Of a DNA stretch of 64,000 nucleotides, positions 9,056-22,099 are shown one piece after another (positions within the stretch are counted from its first letter, which is position 1; the number at the start of each line of letters is the position of its first letter). A program made the position numbers and the translations under genes. The notes under the pieces are model-generated. The model had not been told where the DNA came from, searched no databases, and was given only the letters and a program-made list of their open reading frames with translations. The DNA is from Thiomicrorhabdus lithotrophica (GTDB taxonomy: Bacteria; Pseudomonadota; Gammaproteobacteria; Thiomicrospirales; Thiomicrospiraceae): positions 1,054,001 through 1,118,000 of the forward strand of contig NZ_CP102381.1 of NCBI RefSeq assembly GCF_029201445.1. Reading direction: 5' to 3'.

Positions 9056-10300
9056 ATGGCTTGGAACGAACCAGGTAAGTCAGGACAAGATCCTTGGGGT
9101 AACTCAGGGAATTCTGGCAATAATGGCGGTGGTGATAAGAAACCACCTAAAAAACAAAATAATGATGACCTAGATGAGTTACTTAAAAAAGCTCAAAATA
9201 TTTTAGGTGGTGCAGGTAGCAAGTTTGGCAATAACAGCGGTGGTATCGGTGGTATTGGCGGGACAGTTATTTTTGCTGTTATTGTTGTTGTATGGTTATT
9301 ATCAGGTATCTATATAGTTGATCCGGCAGAACGTGGTGTTGTTACACGTTTTGGTGCTTTTGTTGAAGAGACTAAAGCAGGGCCGCACTGGCACATCCCA
9401 TATCCAATTGAAAAAGTTCGTATTGTGAATGTAGATCAGATCCGTACCGCGGAAATTGGTTACCGTTCTGGTACAAGTTCTGACAATCGAGGCCGTTCTG
9501 GAGATGTTCCAAACGAATCTTTAATGTTAACAAAAGATGAAAATATTGTAGATTTGAAAATTGCGGTTCAATACCAAGTTCAAAGTGCAAATAACTACTT
9601 ATTTGATATCACCGATCCTGATGTGACTTTACGATCTGTTTCGGAAAGTGCATTGCGTGAGGTTGTTGGTCAAAGCACGATGGACTTTGTTTTAACTGAA
9701 GGACGTAATGAAGTGGTTGCTCGTGTACAAGAGTTAGCTCAAGAGCGTCTAAACTCATATAGAACAGGTCTGATGATTACCAGTGTTAACTTACAAGATG
9801 CGCAACCACCTGAGCAAGTTCAGTCTGCGTTTGCCGATGTAGTTAAGGCGCGTGAGGACAGAGAGCGTGTTATCAATGAAGCTGAAGCATACTCAAATGA
9901 TATTCTTCCAAGAGCGCGTGGTAAAGCTGCTCGTGAGTTAGAAGAAGCGAGTGCTTATCACGACCAAGTGATTGCACAGGCAAAAGGTGAATCTGCACGT
10001 TTTACTAGTATTGTAAAAGAATACCAAAAAGCACCAGAAGTAACTCGTAAGCGTTTGTATATTGACGCGGTTTCTACAGTTCTAGGCAACACAAGTAAGG
10101 TGTTTGTTGGTTCAGATAGTAGTAACAACTTACTTTATTTACCATTAGATAAAATGGTGAGTGGTCAACAGAGTGTGCCATTTAAAATGGATCCTACTTC
10201 AGTTCCTGCTCAGCCTACTCAGTTAGCACCAGCTGCAAACAACAATGCCGAGAAAAGAACAGGTATTCGTGATTATCTAAAGAATAGGGAGCTACGTTAA
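9056..10300 (+). CDS. hflK: FtsH modulator HflK (SPFH/prohibitin domain)
   Basis: Inner-membrane SPFH protein that, with HflC, cages the FtsH protease. I chose the ATG at 9056, preceded by GGAG at 9045-9048, over an upstream TTG at 9005; this gives 414 residues beginning MAWNEPGKSG as in the family. A Gly/Asn-rich cytoplasmic N-terminus precedes one membrane segment (about residues 67-90) and the SPFH domain, then a charged coiled coil. The stop overlaps the hflC start by one base (TAATG), so the two are translationally coupled. Confidence 0.96.
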   Translation: MAWNEPGKSGQDPWGNSGNSGNNGGGDKKPPKKQNNDDLDELLKKAQNILGGAGSKFGNNSGGIGGIGGTVIFAVIVVVWLLSGIYIVDPAERGVVTRFGAFVEETKAGPHWHIPYPIEKVRIVNVDQIRTAEIGYRSGTSSDNRGRSGDVPNESLMLTKDENIVDLKIAVQYQVQSANNYLFDITDPDVTLRSVSESALREVVGQSTMDFVLTEGRNEVVARVQELAQERLNSYRTGLMITSVNLQDAQPPEQVQSAFADVVKAREDRERVINEAEAYSNDILPRARGKAARELEEASAYHDQVIAQAKGESARFTSIVKEYQKAPEVTRKRLYIDAVSTVLGNTSKVFVGSDSSNNLLYLPLDKMVSGQQSVPFKMDPTSVPAQPTQLAPAANNNAEKRTGIRDYLKNRELR

Positions 10301-11157
10301 TGAAATCATTACTTTCAATTTTTGTGGCAGCAGTTTTATTTGTTGCTAGTAGCTCTGTTTATGTTGTAAATCAGTGGGAAACAGGCGTTGTTTTACGTTT
10401 AGGTGAAATTGTTAAGGCGGATGTAGAGCCAGGATTACACTTCAAAACGCCATTTATTAACAATGTACGCAAATTCGATTCACGTCTGCAGACATTGGAT
10501 GCGGCTCCTGAACGTTACTTAACAAGTGAAAAGAAAAACCTTGAAGTGGATTCTTTTGTTAAATGGCGTATTCAAGATGTTGAGAAGTTCTATACCACAA
10601 TGAATGGTGATAACCGTTTAGCCGGTATGCGTTTAGGTCAGATTGTAAAAGATGGTCTACGTGCTGAATTTGGTAACCGTACTGTTAAGGAAGTTATTTC
10701 TGGTGAACGTGTAGAGATTGCACAAAAAATCAAGAAAACAACCGCTGATGCAGCTACTTCATTTGGTATCGAGATTGAAGATGTTCGTATTAAACGAATT
10801 GATTTAGCACAAGATATCAGTTCTTCGGTTTACCGTAGAATGGAAGCTGAACGTAATCGTGTAGCAAAAGATTTACGTTCTAAAGGTGCGGAAGCTGCTG
10901 AGAAAATTCGAGCTGATGCAGATCGTCAACGTGTTGTAATTTTAGCTGATGCTTATAGTGAAGCTGAGATTCTACGTGGTAAAGGTGATGCAACTTCAGC
11001 TGAAATTTATGCAAATGCTTATAATCAAGATGCTGAGTTTTATGCGTTCTACCACAGTATGAATGCTTATCGTGCATCATTTAAAGATAAGTCTGATGTA
11101 ATGTTGGTTGATCCAAAGTCTGATTTCTTCAAGTACTTTAATCAATCAGAAAAATAA
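10300..11157 (+). CDS. hflC: FtsH modulator HflC (SPFH/prohibitin domain)
   Basis: Partner of HflK in the membrane complex regulating FtsH. A signal-anchor helix occupies about residues 3-22 and is followed by the SPFH domain and a coiled-coil region rich in Glu, Lys and Ala. The 285-residue length is slightly shorter than E. coli HflC (334). The start codon overlaps the hflK stop. A rho-independent terminator follows within about 25 bp. Confidence 0.96.
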   Translation: MKSLLSIFVAAVLFVASSSVYVVNQWETGVVLRLGEIVKADVEPGLHFKTPFINNVRKFDSRLQTLDAAPERYLTSEKKNLEVDSFVKWRIQDVEKFYTTMNGDNRLAGMRLGQIVKDGLRAEFGNRTVKEVISGERVEIAQKIKKTTADAATSFGIEIEDVRIKRIDLAQDISSSVYRRMEAERNRVAKDLRSKGAEAAEKIRADADRQRVVILADAYSEAEILRGKGDATSAEIYANAYNQDAEFYAFYHSMNAYRASFKDKSDVMLVDPKSDFFKYFNQSEK

Positions 11158-11180
11158 CTTAAATTCATTAAGAAAAGTTT

Positions 11181-11205
11181 AAAGGTGGGGTAACCCACCT
11201 TTTTT
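11181..11205 (+). terminator. Rho-independent terminator after hflC
   Basis: Stem AAGGTGGG/CCCACCTT with a tiny GTAA loop followed by a T run. It lies between hflC and the DUF2065 gene, so it probably attenuates read-through from the hfl genes into DUF2065-hisZ-purA. Confidence 0.85.
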
Positions 11206-11213
11206 ATGGACGT

Positions 11214-11405
11214 ATGGTCGAAAATACATTACTTGCCGCGATAGCTTTAGTTTTTATACTAGAAGGTCTTTTACCGTTTGTTTTTCCATCAGGTTGGAAA
11301 AAGATGATGTTAGAAGCTTTAAAGTTATCAGACCGTGATTTAAGAATCATGGGCTTGTTCTCTATCTCAATTGGAATGTTGATTTTGCTATTTTTTAGTG
11401 AATAG
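11214..11405 (+). CDS. DUF2065 small membrane protein (YjeT family)
   Basis: A 63-residue protein with two hydrophobic helices (about residues 6-25 and 45-61) joined by a charged loop. It fits the DUF2065/YjeT family, which is encoded between hflC and purA in enterobacteria; the same position here supports the call. Function is unknown. The start lies only 8 bp after the hflC terminator T run and has no strong Shine-Dalgarno. Confidence 0.85.
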   Translation: MVENTLLAAIALVFILEGLLPFVFPSGWKKMMLEALKLSDRDLRIMGLFSISIGMLILLFFSE

Positions 11406-11467
11406 CCTCCAGTTGATTTATAATAGTTCGTCCAATTGAATTTTATTAAATAAAAAGAAGTTTTTAA

Positions 11468-12640
11468 ATGCAACAATCTACGTGGTTTACGCCCGAAGGT
11501 TTGGAAGACCTCCTGCCGCCTCAAGCACAAAAATTAGAATTTTATCGTCGCAAGTTAATTGATGGTTTTGAGCTGTCAGGTTTTGAACTTGTCCTGCCGC
11601 CTATTGCAGAGTTTACCGATTCATTATTGACAGGAACCGCCGGTAATATGGCTGTTGATACGTGTCGTTTTACTGATCAAGAAAGTGGTCGTATGATGGG
11701 GGTGCGTGCTGATATGACTCCTCAGGTTGCTCGTATTGTGAGCAATCGCTTAAAAGCTGATTCTACAATCTCTAAGCTATGTTACGTTGGTGAAGTCTTA
11801 AAGACACGTAACAACAAAGCCAAAGGTTCTCGTAGTCCGATTCAGGTCGGTGCAGAGTTATTTGGACATCGCGGTTTTGAAAGTGATTATGAAATTATCG
11901 GTTTAATGCTAGAAAGCATGCAGTTGTTAAAACTACCTGAAATAAAAATGAGTTTAGGTCATGTAGGGATTGTGACAGAGTTAATGCAGTTGGCTCAGTT
12001 AGATAAAAAGCAATCAAAAGAACTGATTGATATTCTAAGCCGTAAAGCGATTCCTGAATATGAGGTTTTTGTCTCTCAGTTAACTCTTGAACCGAGCTTA
12101 AAGTCAAAGTTTGAAGCACTACCTTTGATGTGTGGTGACGCGAGTTCTGTCATTCAAGTTGCTATTAAAGAGCTTTCAGGTCTTTCTGAAGTGTTAGATG
12201 ATGCGATTTCTCATCTACAAAAGGTTATTGATTCTTTAGCAGCAACACACGCTGTAGCCATTCACCTTGATATGGCCGATATTCGTGGTTATCAATATCA
12301 TACTGGTATTATCTTTGCATGTTACAGCGGAAGTACGCTACAGCCGATTGCTAAGGGTGGTCGTTATGACAATATTGGCTCTGTTTTTGGTTTAGGACTG
12401 CCCGCAACTGGATTTAGCCTAGATTTACGTTCAGCTTTAGATTTATTATCAGATGTAAAACTGGCTGTAACGGATACTGTGTATGCACCATTGCTAGCAG
12501 ATAAGTCGCTACAGGAATCTATTGCTGAGCTTAAGTCAAAAGGCTATAGAGTTATTAAGTCTTATGATTTAACAGGTTTGCAAAAAGGTGATAAAAAGCT
12601 GTCTAACGATTCAGGTCAGTGGTCTATACAAACAGTATAG
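11468..12640 (+). CDS. hisZ: ATP phosphoribosyltransferase regulatory subunit HisZ
   Basis: HisRS-like paralogue that pairs with short-form HisG for the first step of histidine synthesis. Class II synthetase-like motifs are visible: TPEGLEDLLPPQA at the N-terminus, the motif-2-like MMGVRADMTPQVAR and the GGRYDN segment. At 390 residues it lacks the anticodon-binding domain of HisRS. Its presence implies a short HisG elsewhere in the genome. It sits directly upstream of purA, as in many gammaproteobacteria. Confidence 0.95.
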   Translation: MQQSTWFTPEGLEDLLPPQAQKLEFYRRKLIDGFELSGFELVLPPIAEFTDSLLTGTAGNMAVDTCRFTDQESGRMMGVRADMTPQVARIVSNRLKADSTISKLCYVGEVLKTRNNKAKGSRSPIQVGAELFGHRGFESDYEIIGLMLESMQLLKLPEIKMSLGHVGIVTELMQLAQLDKKQSKELIDILSRKAIPEYEVFVSQLTLEPSLKSKFEALPLMCGDASSVIQVAIKELSGLSEVLDDAISHLQKVIDSLAATHAVAIHLDMADIRGYQYHTGIIFACYSGSTLQPIAKGGRYDNIGSVFGLGLPATGFSLDLRSALDLLSDVKLAVTDTVYAPLLADKSLQESIAELKSKGYRVIKSYDLTGLQKGDKKLSNDSGQWSIQTV

Positions 12641-12646
12641 TTTGTT

Positions 12647-12664
12647 TCGTTTGTTAACAAACGA
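12647..12664. promoter_or_regulatory. Perfect 18-bp palindrome upstream of purA
   Basis: TCGTTTGTTAACAAACGA is a perfect inverted repeat centred on GTTAAC, in the 67-bp hisZ-purA gap and 43 bp before the purA ATG. It is the right size for a dimeric repressor operator. It resembles but does not match the E. coli PurR operator, so the factor is unknown. Confidence 0.5.
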
Positions 12665-12674
12665 GCTCTATTAA

Positions 12675-14027
<1,353 letters not shown>

Positions 14028-14048
14028 TTGAATGTTACTTAATTGAAT

Positions 14049-14077
14049 AAAAAAGCCCTCAATTTGAGGGCTTTTTT
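14049..14077. terminator. Bidirectional terminator between purA and response regulator
   Basis: A run, stem AGCCCTCAA/TTGAGGGCT, T run. The flanking A and T tracts let it serve purA on the plus strand and the convergent response-regulator gene on the minus strand. Confidence 0.92.
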
Positions 14078-14106
14078 GTTTAGAAAATGAATTTGAGTCA
14101 TAAAGT

Positions 14107-14466
14107 TTAATTCATAACCCTTTGTATAAGACCTGGAAGTTTTTCAGGATCGAATGGTTTTACTATCCAGCCTGTTGCACCTAAACGTTTACCTTCGGCT
14201 TTTAATTCATCACTCGCTTCAGTGGTTAACATTAATACAGGTGTGAATTTGCTACTAGGATAAGCACGCAGTTTTTCTAAGAATTCTAGTCCGTTCATTA
14301 TTGGCATATTTACATCAGAGATAATGACGTCAAATGTATTGTTTTGAATAGCCTCATAACCTTGCTGACCATTTTCAGCTAAGGTAATATCAAATTCATT
14401 ATCTAAAACCAGTTTGACGAGTTTACGCATAGAATTGGCATCATCAACGTACAGTATTTTTTTCAT
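14107..14466 (-). CDS. Single-domain CheY-like response regulator
   Basis: A receiver domain alone, 119 residues. The acidic pocket D8-D9, the phosphoacceptor D51 in ISDVNMP, the TT switch in MLTTEAS and the late lysine in VKPFDP are all present. With no output domain it probably works by protein contact, as CheY does. No kinase or chemotaxis gene is adjacent. The start follows a 5' gap shared with divergent ppiD. Confidence 0.93.
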   Translation of the reverse strand: MKKILYVDDANSMRKLVKLVLDNEFDITLAENGQQGYEAIQNNTFDVIISDVNMPIMNGLEFLEKLRAYPSSKFTPVLMLTTEASDELKAEGKRLGATGWIVKPFDPEKLPGLIQRVMN

Positions 14467-14702
14467 ATATTATCTCAAGATGGTTATTTTTAAGTATGCC
14501 TTCATTCTACTAAAGAGTTAAGGATTCGGGAATACACAATCTAATTTATTCAGTGAATTTCTGTAAAAATTCTCAAACAAGCAGCCCTGGTAAGTTATGT
14601 CGGTTTATTTGCTCGAATATAACGTAAATTTGCTGAAAGATAAGCGATAGCTTGGTATTATAAAGAACTATTTTTTAAGAAAACTGAATCAAAGGATTAA
14701 GC

Positions 14703-16607
14703 ATGTTACAAGCTATTCGTGATCACGCTCAAGGGTGGATTGCTTGGGTGATTGTCGGATTAATTATTTTAACGTTTGCACTATTTGGTATAGACCAATA
14801 TGCACGTGGAGATAAGGTCGTTGTTGTTGCAGAAGTGAATGGTGAAGACATTAATGCCAATCAATTTTTGACACTCTATAATCGTCAACAACAGAGATTG
14901 CAGCAGCAGTTTGGCGATCTTTATGATCAAGTTGTTAAGGATGAAGATTTACGTGACCAGGTTTTAGACGCTTTGATTGAGTCTGAACAGATCCGTCAAT
15001 GGGCAGCCGATAATGGTATGGTGATTAGCGATCAGCAGCTTGCTACAGCAATACATAGTGCTGATGTTTTTCAGCAAGACGGTAAGTTCTCGCAAAAAAT
15101 CTATGAAGATGTCTTGTTACGTAACGGTTTAAATGTTGCACGTTTTGAATATGAACAACGCCAGTTTTTGTCTGAAAGCCAGTATCGTAATCTTACTCAA
15201 GGTTCTAGCTTTGCAACAGCTTCTGAAGTTGAGCAGTTAGCCTTACTGCAAGGTCAAGAGCGTAACGTAAATTATTTGCGTGTGGATCAGCGTCCTTTCT
15301 TAAAAACGGTCTCAATTTCAGACGAAGAAATTTCTGAATCCTATCAAAAAGATTTAGCAGAATATGTTGAGCCTGAAAAAGTCTCTATTGATTACATTGA
15401 GCTTTCTCAAGCAAAGTTAGCAGATAAGATTGCAGTAACCGATGAAATTATCGAAGCTTATTATGCTGAGAATAAAGGGCAATTTACATTGCCTGAAAAG
15501 CGTCAAGCAAAACACATTCTAATTACCTTAGAGAGTGATACATCTGAAGGTATTGCTGCTGCAGAGAAAACGGTTGCAGAAGTTCAAGCAAAATTAGCGG
15601 CTGGTGAATCTTTTGAAGACCTAGCTAAAACCTATTCAAAAGATCCGGGTTCAGCTGAAACAGGCGGTGATTTAGGAACTTTCGAACAAGGTATGATGGT
15701 TCCTGAATTTGATGAAGCCGTTTTTACGATGCAAGAAGGGCAAGTAAGTGAACCTGTTAAAACTGAGTTTGGGTACCACCTAATTAAGCTAGTAAAAATC
15801 GTTGCAAAAAAAGCGCAACCTTTAGCTGATGTTAAAGAAGAAGTAACCAAACAATATCAAATGCAAGAAGCTGAACGTCAGTATTTTGATCTTTTAGAAC
15901 AGCTTAATACTATTGTATATGAGCAATCTGATAGTTTAGAACCAGCTGCTGAAGCGACTGGTTTAGAAGTTAAGACTACTGAAATGTTTAGTCGTGAAGG
16001 TGGCTCAGGTGAGCTGTTAACAAACTCTAAAGTTCTAAACACAGCCTTTTCAGATGATGTTTTAAAATCAAAGTTAAACAGTGCATCGATAGAGATTTCG
16101 GCGAATAATTCTGTGGTAATTCGAGTGAATAATTATCAGAAGTCGCGTCAAAAAGGCTTAGAAGAAGTTTCGGCTTCTATTAAAGAAGAACTTACGCGTC
16201 AAGCCGCAATCGCAGAATCTGAAAAATTAGGCAGCGAGTTACTTGCAAAAATTAATGCTGGTGAAGCTCCTGAGTCATTAATGAAAGATGGTGTTGAGTG
16301 GAATACTGTTGGCTGGATTGCGCGTAATGCACAAAACCTTTTACCACAAATGGTTGCAGAAGCGTTTAAAACACCAAAACCTGTAGAAGGTAAATCGAGT
16401 TGGACGCAATTCCAGCTTGCTACTGGTGATACGATTCTTTTACAGGTAACCGATGTGAAGTCAGAAGCGTTAACAGCAGAACAGAAAGCCCCTTTAAAAG
16501 GTGCGTTTGCTGAGTTGTTTGCAAATGCTGAATTAGAATCACGATTAGTTGATTTAAAAGCTAACTCAGACATTGTTAAAAAAGAAGTTTATAAAACGGT
16601 TAAATAA
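14703..16607 (+). CDS. ppiD: Periplasmic folding chaperone PpiD (SurA_N plus parvulin)
   Basis: Inner-membrane-anchored chaperone near the Sec translocon that helps newly exported proteins fold. An N-terminal anchor (about residues 13-31, WIAWVIVGLIILTFALFG) precedes a SurA_N-like region with the Q-rich YNRQQQRLQQQ stretch. One parvulin domain lies at about residues 265-365, recognisable by RQAKHILI and GGDLGTF. The 634-residue length matches PpiD. The gene stands alone and ends at a terminator built around the dispersed palindrome. Confidence 0.94.
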   Translation: MLQAIRDHAQGWIAWVIVGLIILTFALFGIDQYARGDKVVVVAEVNGEDINANQFLTLYNRQQQRLQQQFGDLYDQVVKDEDLRDQVLDALIESEQIRQWAADNGMVISDQQLATAIHSADVFQQDGKFSQKIYEDVLLRNGLNVARFEYEQRQFLSESQYRNLTQGSSFATASEVEQLALLQGQERNVNYLRVDQRPFLKTVSISDEEISESYQKDLAEYVEPEKVSIDYIELSQAKLADKIAVTDEIIEAYYAENKGQFTLPEKRQAKHILITLESDTSEGIAAAEKTVAEVQAKLAAGESFEDLAKTYSKDPGSAETGGDLGTFEQGMMVPEFDEAVFTMQEGQVSEPVKTEFGYHLIKLVKIVAKKAQPLADVKEEVTKQYQMQEAERQYFDLLEQLNTIVYEQSDSLEPAAEATGLEVKTTEMFSREGGSGELLTNSKVLNTAFSDDVLKSKLNSASIEISANNSVVIRVNNYQKSRQKGLEEVSASIKEELTRQAAIAESEKLGSELLAKINAGEAPESLMKDGVEWNTVGWIARNAQNLLPQMVAEAFKTPKPVEGKSSWTQFQLATGDTILLQVTDVKSEALTAEQKAPLKGAFAELFANAELESRLVDLKANSDIVKKEVYKTVK

Positions 16608-16646
16608 GCCTTTACGTTTTATTTAAGTCGCTTTATTTAAGCTATT

Positions 16647-16686
16647 AAAAAACCCGAGTTACCAGGCCTGGTAACTCGGGTTTTTT
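16647..16686. terminator. Perfect 40-bp palindromic terminator containing the dispersed 12-mer
   Basis: Six A, then CCCGAGTTACCAGG and its exact complement, then six T: a 40-bp perfect palindrome with no spacer. It would end ppiD on the plus strand and the cupin-hflD transcript on the minus strand. The dispersed ACCAGGCCTGGT palindrome forms the tip of the stem. Confidence 0.92.
16661..16672. repeat. Dispersed palindrome, exact copy in terminator
   Basis: Exact ACCAGGCCTGGT at the centre of the ppiD terminator. Confidence 0.9.
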
Positions 16687-16753
16687 ATTATCTAATTTTG
16701 ATGTTTGATAATTAGTGAATGTGCATGCTAAAACATTATTCAAGCATTAGATG

Positions 16754-17026
16754 TTAAATGAATTGATAGTGTTTACGGATATCTTGGATGATATTCCAAT
16801 CACATGACATACCTTTTGGGAAAGTAACAAAATCACCCGCTTGAATTTTGACGGCTTCTCCATCTCTTGGCGTAACCCACACTTCACCTTCGAGAATATA
16901 GCAAACCTCTTTCATGTCATAGGTCCATGGAAATTGTGAGGCTTCTTTCTCCCAAATAGACCAGCTAGTAACGCCCATTTCATCAAGAAAGGATTTAGAA
17001 GGGTTTGATATGACTTCAATCAGCAT
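16754..17026 (-). CDS. Cupin_3 (DUF861/EutQ-like) small protein
   Basis: A 90-residue single cupin barrel. The motif EVCYILEGEVWVTPRDGE and the closing QAGDFVTFPKG are typical of the DUF861 group; the ligand is unknown. I start at the ATG complementary to 17024-17026, which has AAGGAA just upstream on the minus strand and gives the usual family length. A longer frame from 17098 would overlap the hflD stop. It lies downstream of mnmA-hflD on the same strand and may be co-transcribed. Confidence 0.85.
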   Translation of the reverse strand: MLIEVISNPSKSFLDEMGVTSWSIWEKEASQFPWTYDMKEVCYILEGEVWVTPRDGEAVKIQAGDFVTFPKGMSCDWNIIQDIRKHYQFI

Positions 17027-17060
17027 TTGGAATTCCTTAGCGTGAATTTGGTGAGCTTGC

Positions 17061-17735
17061 TTATTGATCTTTTGAATCAAATAAACTGGTAGGTTCATTA
17101 TTATCAGGTCGGTGTAATGCTTGAGCTGTTTGCAGGTATTTTTTACGTGACCACAACAAGCCCCAGCGAGAGCCTTCTACTTGATACCAAAGTAGTGCAG
17201 AACGGATTCCTGCGAGTAACAAACAACGAATTTTATTAGCGATGCGAGGGTTCTTAAGGTGGCCGTCCTGACCATTTACCATGATTCTGGGACTGACGTT
17301 GCTCACATTTTCTGAATAAGCTCGAGCAATACTAGCAATGACATTTTCATGTAATTCACCAAACTGTTCTGTTTGCAGCTTGGTGGTCTCTAGGATAGAA
17401 AATATATTATTTAAAGGGCTTTCTAGTTCTTTTAGCTTTTTAGCTAGAATCATTAAATTTAATACATAGCGTGTAATTTCAATGTTGCGGTTTTGTATAG
17501 CGGCATCAGAACTCATTTGCGCTAACAGTGTATTAACGCCAAGCTGGATATTATTAACATCATCACCATAAACGTCTAATGTGCTCTTTGGCTCATCTTT
17601 AAACAAAGAATTCACACAAGTTTTAAAAGCAACGTCATCAACTTTACCTGTAGTAGCCAGTTGATATACCAGTTGTGAACATTGATAAATACCAATTAAG
17701 GCGATTGTTCTGTCTTGCTGTGTATATTCACTCAT
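17061..17735 (-). CDS. hflD: HflD family protein (YcfC)
   Basis: All-helical membrane-associated protein, 224 residues (E. coli HflD 213). In E. coli it affects lambda lysogenization through the CII protein; its native role is unclear. The QDRTIALIGIYQCSQLVYQLA start and MVNGQDGHLKNPRIANKIRCLLLAGIRSA core (quoted in parts) are family-like. The mnmA-hflD order is conserved in gammaproteobacteria; here purB, which follows in E. coli, is replaced by a cupin gene. Confidence 0.9.
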   Translation of the reverse strand: MSEYTQQDRTIALIGIYQCSQLVYQLATTGKVDDVAFKTCVNSLFKDEPKSTLDVYGDDVNNIQLGVNTLLAQMSSDAAIQNRNIEITRYVLNLMILAKKLKELESPLNNIFSILETTKLQTEQFGELHENVIASIARAYSENVSNVSPRIMVNGQDGHLKNPRIANKIRCLLLAGIRSALLWYQVEGSRWGLLWSRKKYLQTAQALHRPDNNEPTSLFDSKDQ

Positions 17736-17801
17736 TATGCGTCTCGGTTTTTTAGCTAGTTTGTTGGGTTTGTTTGTAATTATTTGCAGTTGTGATTCGT
17801 T

Positions 17802-18941
17802 TTATTGACGTTCATCAAGATTGTGTAGTCTCTGTTCAATAATACCGCCGCCTAAGCAATCATCTTCAATATAAAACACCACAGATTGTCCTGGAGCAAT
17901 GGCGGTTTGTGGTTCATTAAATTGAACTACAATCTTGCCATCTTTATGCTCAATAATTTGGCAAGGCTGTTCAGCTTGGCGATAACGAATTTTGGCTTTT
18001 AACGGCGTGTTTAAAGGAGGGCATTCACCCGAAACCCAGTCTAAGGTATCAGCCGTTAAAATAGAGTGTTGCAGTAAAGGGTGTTGTTTTCCCTGAACCG
18101 CCACAAGAATATTATTTTTTAAGTCTTTATCTGCCGCATACCAAGGGTCATTGCCTGTACCATGGCCACCGCCAATTCCAAGGCCTTTACGTTGGCCTAA
18201 AGTGTGGTACATCAAACCATCGTGTTTACCAATGACGTTACCTTGATCATCAACGATATCGCCAGGTTGAGCAGGTAAAAACTGTTGCAAAAAGTCTTTG
18301 AACTTACGCTCACCAATAAAACAAATTCCAGTACTGTCTTTTTTATCGTGCGTGATAAAGCCAGCCTCTTCGGCTAGTTTTCTAACTTCAGGCTTTTCTA
18401 ACTCTCCAACAGGAAACATCGATTTTTGTAATTGATGTTGTTGCAGTGTATAAAGAAAGTAACTTTGGTCTTTATTGTCATCTAAGCCTTTTAAAAGGTG
18501 GGCTGTCCCATCTTGGTCACGAGAAACTCTGGTGTAATGACCTGTTGCTATGTAATCCGCACCTAAAGAGAGTGCATGTTGTAAGAAAGCTTTAAACTTG
18601 ACCTCTTTGTTACATAAAATGTCTGGGTTAGGTGTACGGCCTGATTTGTATTCCGCTAAAAAGTGCTCAAATACGTTATCCCAATACTCACCAGAGAAGT
18701 TCTCAATATGCACGGGAATATCTAACTTTTCAGCAACCGCCATTACGTCTTTTAAATCTTCTGCGGCAGGGCAATAATCTTCCGTATCATCGCCTTCCCA
18801 GTTTTTCATAAACAGGCCTTCAACATCGTAACCTTGTTGCTTTAAAAGCAGGGCGGCAACCGAAGAGTCAACGCCTCCTGAAAGACCAACAATGACTTTG
18901 ATTTTTGAATTGTCTGTAGCGGTATTTGAAGCTGTATCCAT
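17802..18941 (-). CDS. mnmA: tRNA-specific 2-thiouridylase MnmA
   Basis: Adds sulfur to U34 of tRNA Lys, Glu and Gln. The PP-loop is [11 protein letters not shown] near residues 17-27. The two catalytic cysteines fall in NPDILCN and [11 protein letters not shown]. The 379-residue length is typical. A Thr/Asn-rich lead of about 15 residues precedes the conserved start. It heads the mnmA-hflD-cupin group. Confidence 0.97.
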   Translation of the reverse strand: MDTASNTATDNSKIKVIVGLSGGVDSSVAALLLKQQGYDVEGLFMKNWEGDDTEDYCPAAEDLKDVMAVAEKLDIPVHIENFSGEYWDNVFEHFLAEYKSGRTPNPDILCNKEVKFKAFLQHALSLGADYIATGHYTRVSRDQDGTAHLLKGLDDNKDQSYFLYTLQQHQLQKSMFPVGELEKPEVRKLAEEAGFITHDKKDSTGICFIGERKFKDFLQQFLPAQPGDIVDDQGNVIGKHDGLMYHTLGQRKGLGIGGGHGTGNDPWYAADKDLKNNILVAVQGKQHPLLQHSILTADTLDWVSGECPPLNTPLKAKIRYRQAEQPCQIIEHKDGKIVVQFNEPQTAIAPGQSVVFYIEDDCLGGGIIEQRLHNLDERQ

Positions 18942-19076
18942 GGCAGTTATGTAAAACCTTTTTAATGACTGTTTTAAGCTTGAGAATTAAGCGTATATTT
19001 GTAATCTGGATATTTTAACAGAGAGTGCAGGACACTGCGATAATCACAGTGGCTAACTTGCAGTTATTAACAACGG

Positions 19077-19652
19077 TTAAATAGACTGGTTTTCTAATAG
19101 GCTAGATTCACCTAAACCTAAATTACCCAGTTTCCATTTACCAATTTGAATACGAATCAAACGTAAAGTAGGAAAACCCACCGCCGCCGTCATGCGCCTA
19201 ACTTGTCGATTTTTACCTTCGGTAATGGTTAACTCAATCCAGTTTGTCGGTATGTTTTTACGCTCTCTAACAGGTGGATTTCGTTCCCAAAGCCACTTAG
19301 GTTCTGAAACCTTTCTAGCTTTAGCAGGCCTGGTTAAACCATCTTTAAGTTGTACACCTTGCGCTAACTGCTTAATCGCTTCTTTAGTGACTTCACCCTC
19401 AACTTGAACCAAATACGTTTTGGGCTGTTTGGTTTTAGGGTTGGCAATTTGCTGTTGTAACTTACCGTCATTGGTTAACAGCAATAAACCTTCAGAATCA
19501 CGATCTAAACGTCCAGCGGCATAAAACCCAGGTTGATTAATGTAATCGGCCAGCGTTTGACGTTGATCTTTAAACTCAGGTTCATCCGTAAACTGACACA
19601 GAACATTAAAAGGTTTATTAAATAGCAGTAGGTTAGGCATTTGATTTGACAT
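19077..19652 (-). CDS. rluE: 23S rRNA pseudouridine synthase RluE-like
   Basis: RsuA/RluE-family enzyme, 191 residues, modifying 23S rRNA (U2457 in E. coli). The catalytic aspartate lies in AGRLDRDSEGLLLLTNDG. KTYLVQVEG and EGKNRQVRRM are family signatures. There is no N-terminal S4 domain, which separates it from RsuA and RluB. It is divergent from icd, as in E. coli. A dispersed palindrome variant inside it reads as R-P. Confidence 0.93.
   Translation of the reverse strand: MSNQMPNLLLFNKPFNVLCQFTDEPEFKDQRQTLADYINQPGFYAAGRLDRDSEGLLLLTNDGKLQQQIANPKTKQPKTYLVQVEGEVTKEAIKQLAQGVQLKDGLTRPAKARKVSEPKWLWERNPPVRERKNIPTNWIELTITEGKNRQVRRMTAAVGFPTLRLIRIQIGKWKLGNLGLGESSLLENQSI
19323..19334. repeat. Dispersed palindrome variant inside rluE
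   Basis: AGCAGGCCTGGT; ten-base core CAGGCCTGGT intact, read on the minus strand in the T-R-P-A frame. Confidence 0.8.
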
Positions 19653-19770
19653 TAAATTAGGTTCTTCACTTTTTAGAAAGCGGTGCAGGTGTTAAAATAA
19701 TCGTCATTTTATCACTTTTGAAAACTTGCGTACTCAACGACGAGTCAATTTAAACGTGATGTTTACATAA

Positions 19771-22053
<2,283 letters not shown>

Positions 22054-22099
22054 TTTCGCTAAAATAATTGAAGACCGATTTGATTCGGTTTGAAATTAG

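Noticed and set aside
17027-17098. Longer cupin frame starting inside the hflD 3' end
   Set aside because: It overlaps hflD by 38 bp and exceeds family length; the ATG at 17026 has a good ribosome binding site.
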